Origin: Escarpia spicata
Lineage: Eukaryota > Annelida > Polychaeta > Sabellida > Siboglinidae
Assembly: GCA_963995525.1 (NCBI GenBank)
Contig: OZ023209.1
Span: forward strand, 34,778,179-34,842,178
Direction: 5' to 3'
DNA length: 64,000 nt
The notes under the pieces are model-generated. The model made no database searches and was not told where the DNA came from. It saw nothing but the letters and a program-made list of their open reading frames with translations. Both the position numbers and the translations under genes were made by a program. Positions 60,615 through 64,000 of this stretch are shown piece by piece. The stretch's first letter is position 1; each line of letters starts with the position of its first letter.

Positions 60615-61636
60615 TCCCTAACACTTACCATCTGTTCTACAAGTCAGTGAAGTGTGAATGAGCTCAGTTGTGTCATTCTGACCAGCTACAGTACAAATGT
60701 GCGACGTTTCATCTCGTTTGTTTAGACATTAAACTGGTCTAAAACTTCATTATTTAGTTGATTATGAGAATGGATATTCTTTAAAGACAGAAAGAAAATA
60801 CAAGAAAAATATAAACATTTAGATAAATGTGTCATGACAGAGAAAATACAATGAAATATTTTAGTGTTTGTTGATTTGTTATTATAATATGACTAGGAGA
60901 GATGATCACCAAAGGTTGTATTTCTGATGTTTTTAGACGATCGTAATGTAACTAAGTGCAAAAAGGTTGTAACTGCATATTTTACCCATTTTACAGTATT
61001 ACGTCAAATTATTTTGGTTAATGCACACACCAAATAAAACATGTGTAGGACATCTATGTGCATAGCCAAGGATTAAATTACATGTCATTTATTTAAAATA
61101 TAACAAATGAAAATCTTATCCTGAACAATTGGCAAATGCAGTTACAATCTTGTTGAATTGATGCGACAACATGTCAATTCTTTTGGACTTGCAGGTGTGT
61201 CAACATTTTGTGGTGTTACCATCATAGGAAACAGGGGCCTTTTGGCTGTTTTACATCACTGGATACCAAACGTATTTGTTAAATAGCATGTGAGTTAAAG
61301 ATCATTAGTTGAAAATGACAGTTGCGATTATTTTAGCTGTGTGTACCCAAAGCTTTGCAAGATCCAAACTATATATATGTACATACAGTGTATATATGTA
61401 TATCCCAGTTTGCATTGTGAGCATGCATTGTAAATCATCTTATCGGTTCATTTGCGATCTTACATATTTCTGTTCCCAATTTTTCTGGTATGCCAGAGTT
61501 GGCATGTTTCGTCATGGAAATGTGTGGCATACATAAGTGAGTGACACCAAAAGAACTGAATGCACTGTAGTTTGGTGCAGTGCAATCATATGAGTTGCAT
61601 CAACAGTTACATTGTGTGGGTGAATCTTTGTTTCAG
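60615..61636. other. End of PTDSS1 intron 2, nothing recognised
   Basis: No coding or repeat structure is supported. It ends with TTTGTTTCAG, the exon 3 acceptor. Confidence 0.45.
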
Positions 61637-61681
61637 GCCCATTCACAAGGCCACACCCGGCATTATGGCGCATGGTGTTTG
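61637..61681 (+). CDS. PTDSS1: Phosphatidylserine synthase 1, coding exon 3
   Basis: A 45-bp exon. With the split Gly codons it gives GPFTRPHPALWRMVFG, one of the most conserved stretches of animal phosphatidylserine synthases. The acceptor is TTTCAG and the donor TTTG then GTATGT. Phase 1 at both ends lets the exon be skipped without a frame change. Confidence 0.9.
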
Positions 61682-62044
61682 GTATGTATCGTTTATTATG
61701 AAGAAATCGTAGTCATCAGAAAATAGATTACAATGAATTATCCCTCCAACTTGGCTCCTGTTACCAGTGCTTAACACGTTTCATGGCAGAAAATTCCTCC
61801 AAAATGTGCTAATTCAATTTTGTCTCTGCAACCTTGAACAGTTGCCTTTCTTTGCGTAATATTTACATCCTTAATTGGTTACTTTGTCAATGTAACGTCA
61901 TTCCATTGTATTCTTGTACTCATACAGCCTTGTGCTGGTGCTTAATTTTTTACAATTCTACAATCTATGTCAGCTTCTCTCTCGCTCATCTGCATTGTTT
62001 TTGTTGAACATGTATTTATCGCTATGTTTGTCAGTGCATTAATG

Positions 62045-62150
62045 TTATCACTGTTGTAAGACTCGGTCAGTCTGTCACTGTGGCCATCTGCAATGTATCA
62101 CTGTTGTAAGACTCGGTCAGTCTGTCACTGTGGCCATCTGCAATGTATCA
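62045..62150. repeat. Perfect 50-bp tandem duplication
   Basis: CTGTTGTAAGACTCGGTCAG begins two identical 50-bp units at 62051 and 62101. The lack of differences indicates a recent event, or an assembly artefact. Confidence 0.95.
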
Positions 62151-62541
62151 CAGTATCTGGCTGTTGATGTAATACTTCCCTGTAAGCTGGAATGTTAAGT
62201 GGTTAAAGTTCTACTGTCATCTCTGGGCAACAACTGCTATGCCATCCGACAAAATATTATCGTACTAAAACCTGTAAAGTAAATCCCATGATCTTGGTTT
62301 AAAAAATCTGTATGAATACTACGCAAAATCTAAATGTACCACTCAAAACCACAGTGCACCTAGTGTGAATCATCTGACGCGATGATGTATGATTGTATCT
62401 GACTATCTAAAAATTCTTATCTTTAAACTTTATGACTATATGGAGAAGGTTAGCAAATTTGTGTAGGGGGCGTCTTGCCCCACCCTACCCTATTTATGCT
62501 TATAAATAAAATAACAGTGAGACATTTGCATTGCCTTGCAG

Positions 62542-62660
62542 GACTGAGTGTACTCTACTCCATGTTTCTGTTGGCGATCCTCTTCCAAAACTACAATGAC
62601 GTCAAAGAGATCATGTCCTTCTTCTATCCAGACCTGAGAGGGACGCAGCCGGACGAGAAG
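62542..62660 (+). CDS. PTDSS1: Phosphatidylserine synthase 1, coding exon 4
   Basis: It reads (G)LSVLYSMFLLAILFQNYNDV then a loop EIMSFFYPDLRGTQPDEK: a membrane span and the start of the loop before the catalytic region. The acceptor is CTTGCAG and the donor GAGAAG then GTACAG, phase 0. Confidence 0.9.
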
Positions 62661-63491
62661 GTACAGCGGGGAAAGAACTGGGCACAGGGGCTTGTATTTA
62701 ATCATGTAATAATAATAATAAAACTTTACTTTGACACCTGCCCTATTCAAGGGTGTGTACACACATATCAAATTCTAAATAGCTTAAAAATGAAGAAGGC
62801 TTCAAATAAAGAAGGCTTCTTGCGAGATGCTTCAGATAAAGAGGGTTTCTTACAAATGGAATGTTGGAGATGTATTTGTGGTTCTTTGTAAGTCATTACT
62901 GGAGATAGTTAGGTGGCATCTCAAAACGTCAATGTTTGATACTAAATAAAGGTGGTTATTTTTGGAAGGGATGTTACTGCTTGTTTCAGGTTGTATGATG
63001 TATTTTTGTAAGCACATTTTTTTTGTTTCTTGTTATAGTTCAAAAGGGTGCTGATGAAAGGAGAACAAATAAGTCAGATCATAGAAAGAGACCAGTATGT
63101 GTGATTGGCACAAAATGATATTCTGTGTCAGTCATTGTTATTGGTCTCTTTCTAATCCATTGGTTCTTGCTCCTGTCTTCTTCTATGACAACTGAGGACA
63201 GTGGCCAGAGCTGTGTGGGACTAGACAGTGTGTTTGATAGCAGTGCCAAAGCTAATTTGCATAGCTACACAACATTGACAGGATAATTTGTGATGTGGTA
63301 GTTTTTCTAATTTCTGTGCTCAAAACCAGGCGACTTCGTTTGCAGAAAAATAATTGTTTTGTAGTCCTCATTGTTGAGAAACAGTGTTAACAGGTAGTTT
63401 TAAGTGAACTATCCCAGCATGTCTTCAAACCAATCATTAGGTAATTATTGCAGTTAGTGATGTTGCAATGATGATATGTGTTTCCTTCCAG
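62661..63491. other. PTDSS1 intron 4
   Basis: No additional exon can be supported. A minor AAAGAAGGCTTC / AAAGAGGGTTTC reiteration lies at 62803-62850. It ends TTTCCTTCCAG. Confidence 0.5.
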
Positions 63492-63650
63492 GAGTATGCA
63501 GTCAACTGTTCTGACATCACAATTGCGCGACTATGGTCACACATGGACGTGTTTGCGTTTGGCCATTTCTGGGGATGGGCACTAAGAGCACTACTGGTGC
63601 GGCACTATGGCATCTGCTGGACCGTCAGCCTCACTTGGGAAATGACTGAG
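63492..63650 (+). CDS. PTDSS1: Phosphatidylserine synthase 1, coding exon 5 (last in window)
   Basis: Fifty-three codons: [40 protein letters not shown] and [13 protein letters not shown]. These carry the invariant AFGHFWGWA block with its histidine, thought to belong to the active-site region, and the acidic TWExTE end. The donor is ACTGAG then GTTTGT, phase 0. The remaining two-thirds of the protein must lie to the right of the window. Confidence 0.92.
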
Positions 63651-63739
63651 GTTTGTTATTACAGCTTGTGGTTAACATTTCTGCAGGTAATGCCACCTTG
63701 TGAAGGGTTATATTTAATGCATATTGTCAGGGTTGGCAT

Positions 63740-63836
63740 GTTTCTGCCCTCACGGCAGAAATTGTGTGACAGAAATACTTTCTGCCTGAGTAGCAGAAAT
63801 ACCTTTCTCCCCTACTTTCTGCCTTTAGGGCAGAAG
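63740..63836. repeat. Three consecutive TTTCTGCC...GGCAGAAA hairpins
   Basis: TTTCTGCCCTCACGGCAGAA (63741), TTTCTGCCTGAGTAGCAGAA (63779) and TTTCTGCCTTTAGGGCAGAA (63816) each fold into a 6-8 bp stem with a small loop. They are reiterated within 100 bp of intron 5. Confidence 0.8.
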
Positions 63837-64000
63837 CTCAAAAAATAGTAATATTTTATAGTTATATTTATTTTATTATCAACTATATATACCTATGTCC
63901 TTCTTACACCATTACTGTGTCACAATGTGATGCCAGCCCCTACAAGTTATTTAGACACAGATGTCTCATCAGCTTACCCAACCACCGAGACAATAGCAAC

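Overview
The window looks like nuclear DNA of an invertebrate animal. It is AT-rich, genes are split by GT-AG introns, and the space between exons is full of LINE, hAT, pogo-like, MITE and satellite-type repeats. No bacterial signal is present. A marine bilaterian would fit (CR1- and RTE-like LINEs, a ZNF862-like hAT, a P2X7-tail-like exon), but the species cannot be fixed from sequence alone.

Left part, about 1-18,850: no host gene can be supported. It holds two pogo-like elements with TA target sites (510-1638 and 11041-12037), a foldback MITE (1779-2016), a rearranged CR1-like LINE (2893-4180), a hAT remnant (ending 7013), copies of a modular dispersed repeat (called family A here; 7084-9107 and 16796-17660), and a 53-bp minisatellite of about 27 copies (15007-16452).

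Middle, 18,851-27,891: one giant plus-strand gene for a poly-C2H2 zinc-finger protein. Two long open frames join through a phase-0 intron and a tiny last exon completes it, giving about 2,581 residues and about 25 fingers. It also carries a SUMO-interacting-type motif, a threefold acidic-YWR motif and a long acidic 8-residue repeat encoded by an in-frame 24-bp minisatellite. Its family is not assigned.

27,892-36,640: repeat-rich spacer with two broken RTE-like LINEs (29650-31330 and 32473-35660, the second with a 5' inversion of the twin-priming type) and the probable edge of an LTR element with a tRNA primer-binding site (32083).

36,661 to the right edge: the first five coding exons (198 residues) of phosphatidylserine synthase 1 (PTDSS1), plus strand, continuing beyond the window. 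Intron 1 is about 19 kb. It contains an inverted pair of another repeat (family B), a ZNF862-like hAT transposase (minus), a possible first exon of a P2X7-tail-like gene (plus, with E-box and CRE), and a THAP-domain gene or pseudogene (minus, with CRE and three one-base frame breaks). Intron 2 holds a 417-bp near-perfect palindrome. Intron 5 begins with three short hairpins in a row.

The two host genes have no evident functional link. The zinc-finger protein is probably a nuclear regulator; PTDSS1 is an ER membrane enzyme of phospholipid synthesis. Everything else is mobile or repeat-derived, or a low-confidence candidate exon.
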